A DNA stretch of 64,000 nucleotides from Luscinia megarhynchos (taxonomy: Eukaryota; Chordata; Aves; Passeriformes; Turdidae). The notes beneath the pieces are model-generated. The model saw nothing but the letters and a program-made list of their open reading frames with translations, searched no databases and had not been told where the DNA came from. The translations under genes and the position numbers were made by a program. Positions 61,301 through 64,000 of the stretch are shown in pieces. The stretch covers positions 23,579,002 to 23,643,001 of the forward strand of contig CM067570.1 of the NCBI GenBank assembly GCA_034336665.1, written 5' to 3'. Numbering within the stretch: the first letter of the stretch is position 1; each line of letters opens with the position of its first letter.

Positions 61301-64000
61301 ATTATCCACAGAGGACATCATCCTCAGAATGCTGGCAGTGTTTGCCAGCTCAGACCAGAAGCCTAAGTTTTAAACTTAATTGAAGCTGGCAGTTTATTAG
61401 CACATTTATCTTCTTAAAGCTAACATTTAGAAGAGAAAATTGAATACTATAAAGTAATTTCAGTCATTTTGCTTCATCTTGCTAGAATAATTAGCAGAAC
61501 CTCAGTTTAAATCGTCAGCAGTGTTAAATTTTTGAAAAATGAGATTGCTGCAACTAAAGAAAATAGATATGACAGAAGTAAAGAAATTAATCAGCGCCAG
61601 AAAGTACATTAAAAAGTTGAACAGATTATCATTTCAATTTACTGCCAATTTGATTCAGTGCAACCTCCAAAACTGTTAGTTTAACAGCATGAATTTCAGT
61701 ATAGATCCAAGAAGCTCACTCAAATAATAATAAGAAAATTGAAGAGTCTCTGTTAAGTGGCTACCAGATCCATCATTGCAGCAATGAAATGACAGGGTAA
61801 CAGGAATTTCTGGGTATTAGAAATGAATACCAGGAAACTGTAATTTCCATGACTGACCCTCTAAATTGAAGTGTCACCCTACAACAGGTTGTGCAGGTTG
61901 GCACAGACTGGCACTTTGGAATTTATTGCCTGTTTCAAAGTACAGACTGTAATTGCTGAGCTAAGTGACCAAACACAGGACTGAATGTCCTAGTTTAGCT
62001 TCTTGAGCTTATTAGTCAATTCATACATTTCTTCTACATTTTACTGAGTATGACCAAAAATAGATGATAAAATCTAGTTTTCTCTGGTTGCCAAATCTCA
62101 CCAGCTTCAAACTGGCTGCATATAATGGAATCTCTGTAGCCACTCTATACAAACAAAATTTGCAAAACTAAAGTAAGATCTAGGAAAGCATAATAGGGCT
62201 ACAGTGAGAAGAGATTGAAAAGGATGTGTAAACAGAGCCAGTGTGTGATGGAGCAAGTTGAATGTGGTGGCTTAGCACAGGTTCAAAAACCACAGAGACA
62301 TAAAATGCAACAACAGTTAGAGGAAATGGTCCACAACTGAACCGGACAAGGAACTGTGGGAAGACCTGGCCAAACAATGTACGCAGAGCAGAGTGTGCTT
62401 CAGAAATGTTAAGAGAGCCTATCATGTTCCCCACTTTGTTTTGTTTGCAGCCCACCAAAGCATTATGTATGAACATCACAACCTGGAAATCACAGGTTCC
62501 TCCTTCCACTTGCAAATATTTGGGTTTCACCCTATTACTCTTTTCCTCGGTGGCATAACAAAAGGGAATGACTGGGATGAACTGTGCTAGCTGGCAGCCA
62601 GACTTTAATCAGCTGGGGCCACTGCAGGTTGCTGCAGGGATTCCCAGACTACACTGATTTAAGGAGGTCTCCAGTGATGAAGAAGCCAGGACTGGGGATG
62701 AACAAAAGTGTTTCCAAGCCGTCCTTGGAACACTCCTGGATTGAAACTCAGCTGAAGAATTTCAGCCCCTTTCTACTTGGAACATCCTCTGGTAGTATGC
62801 AATATGAAACAAGACCACTTAAGAAAATCATACTCAAGGCAACATATCTGAGGATTTGAAAATAATTTTTCCCCTAAAATTATGGTTTTAAAAGACAGAA
62901 TATGAGTTTCTGATGGTTGTGTACTGGCACAATAATCTTCTCCATACTCAATAGTTAGGACAAAATCACAGAGACCTATCAGCCCCAAAACTCTCAGGCC
63001 CAAAACAGTTTCAAGAGGAGGAAGGCTGGCTCTTGCTGGCATCGAAAATCTAGATGTGTAGACAATTATCAACGTTTACAATTTACTTCTGGAAAAATTT
63101 ATCCAGAACTAAATGTACAACACAAGCCTTCTGATAACTAAATCTAAATGAGTATCCTCTGAGAAGAATTCTTTTAAAAGAACTAAAAATTCTATGCTTC
63201 CTCTCTCACTTTGTATTAAATAAAAAAATTTTAAATGCTCTTAATATTTTTTAAAAACAGGTACAGAATAATAATGAATTTAAATCCAGAAGGGTCAGCA
63301 GACTGACATTTGATAAATGCTTTATTTAGGGGTTTCTTCATCATGTGAAATAAGTAAAATCATGCAACTATACCATGTAAAACTGTCTATCTGTAAGTAT
63401 ACACCTCAGCAAAATTTGATCTGATGTTCATATATTCCTCCAAAAATATATAATTTTGTGAAAATACAAAAAAAGCAGAGTTTAGCTTTGTTATTCATGG
63501 TAGCATGATTCACAGTGGGAGACTCTTCCCTTGCAGAACATCTTTCTCTGAACTTCAGAGTCCACCTGTCTGCAAGGGTTTTTTTAGGGCCACTGAATAA
63601 TACCTATGTTTACAGAAACACACAGAAGACTCATATTTTTAATACAATATGGATACAAAGATAAAATTTCCTTTTTAATAATTTCCTTTTAATCTAACAC
63701 TCGAATTTTAGCCTTACAGGTCTTATTATTTGTGAGATATATCAATTATGATACTTATCCTTTCAGCTGGCCAAATTTTCTTCAGGAATTACACTAGAAT
63801 TAAGAAGAAGAAGAAATTTCTGTTGTACTTCTGGGCCTTTATTATTTTTGGACTGTCCACACTACTCATTTTTATAATGCTTAACCAAGACGTGACTGTG
63901 CTGAAATCCCAGGAGCAGTAGTGCTCAAGCTGGCAGCAGAGTGTGACTCTGCACTGTGATTTCAACCCACTGCTTATGTTGGACAAAGGCAACCCAGCTC
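58400..64000 (-). other. PDE1A: PDE1A intron extending out of the window
   Basis: About 5.6 kb of AT-rich intron upstream of the 58298-58399 exon. It contains a 22-base tandem duplication at 58842-58885. Open frames at 62180-62530 (-, 116 codons), 62584-62859 (+) and 62773-63072 (-) cluster together in a slightly GC-richer stretch and have no recognised homology. They may mark a decayed insertion. No exon of PDE1A is recognised here. Confidence 0.75.
58842..58885. repeat. Tandem duplication of a 22-bp unit
   Basis: GGAAACACTCAGAAGAGTGAGA is followed directly by GGAAACACTCAGAAGAGCAAGA. Two substitutions separate the copies, which lie in the PDE1A intron. Confidence 0.9.

Larger units (their letters stand above)
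40544..64000 (-). other. PDE1A: PDE1A gene, 3' part (gene span)
   Basis: Six coding exons on the minus strand have coding lengths 102, 121, 82, 121, 185 and 386 nt. They join in consistent phase into 331 complete residues and a stop. The protein covers the second half of the class I cyclic nucleotide phosphodiesterase catalytic domain and the whole C-terminus. It carries AMSLILHAADISHPAKSW rather than the ALSLLLHTADISHPAKAW of PDE1C, and the C-terminal VDL-FK-NL--IIQ-NKERWKELAA signature is that of PDE1A. The calmodulin-binding N-terminus and the metal-binding HNxxH and HD segments belong to exons right of the window. The gene faces PPP1R1C tail to tail, as in human. Confidence 0.96.

Noticed and set aside
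1..64000. Bacterial-type systems such as operons, CRISPR arrays or attachment sites
   Set aside because: The window is vertebrate nuclear DNA with spliced genes and CR1 repeats. No regularly spaced repeats or operon-like gene runs are present.

Overview
This is vertebrate nuclear DNA, almost certainly avian. Long AT-rich introns hold small exons with GT/AG borders, and two truncated CR1-type LINE 3' ends (about 5985-6172 and 37140-37583) carry the ATTCTRTGATTCTAT-type tail of bird CR1. I see no bacterial-style gene organisation, no rRNA, no recognisable tRNA and no CRISPR array.

Two convergent genes explain all the coding sequence I can support. On the + strand the window opens inside PPP1R1C (protein phosphatase 1 inhibitor subunit 1C, inhibitor-5 of the DARPP-32/inhibitor-1 family). 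Three coding exons are present, at 1765-1802, 3604-3664 and 25810-25898, followed by a 3' UTR with poly(A) signals at 26112 and 26137. The N-terminal PP1-binding exons lie left of the window. A further 33-base, phase-compatible exon candidate sits at 590-622. On the - strand the right part is the 3' half of PDE1A (Ca2+/calmodulin-dependent cyclic nucleotide phosphodiesterase 1A). Its exons, in transcription order, are 58399-58298, 58178-58058, 54314-54233, 52954-52834, 51075-50891 and 40929-40544 (stop). Their phases join without a break into 331 complete residues. The N-terminal calmodulin-binding region and first part of the catalytic domain lie beyond 64000.

Layout: 1-26.15 kb is the PPP1R1C 3' half, including a 22 kb last intron. 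From 26.15 to about 40.5 kb is convergent intergenic DNA plus an unresolved PDE1A 3' UTR. From 40.5 to 64 kb is PDE1A exons and introns. The same tail-to-tail PPP1R1C/PDE1A neighbourhood is known from human 2q31-q32, so this is conserved synteny. Functionally, PDE1A hydrolyses cAMP and cGMP when Ca2+/calmodulin rises, while the PPP1R1 family are PP1 inhibitors connected to cyclic-nucleotide-dependent kinase signalling. Both therefore act on the same balance of kinase and phosphatase.

The most interesting points are the 128-residue, low-complexity, nearly aromatic-free C-terminal tail of PDE1A encoded by one exon, the in-phase 33-base PPP1R1C exon candidate, a 119-base PDE1A intron among multi-kilobase ones, and a 192-codon open frame inside the PPP1R1C intron that I cannot assign. 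I found no convincing undescribed multi-gene system. Most open frames in the window are chance openings in GC-richer intron sequence or shadows of the exons.
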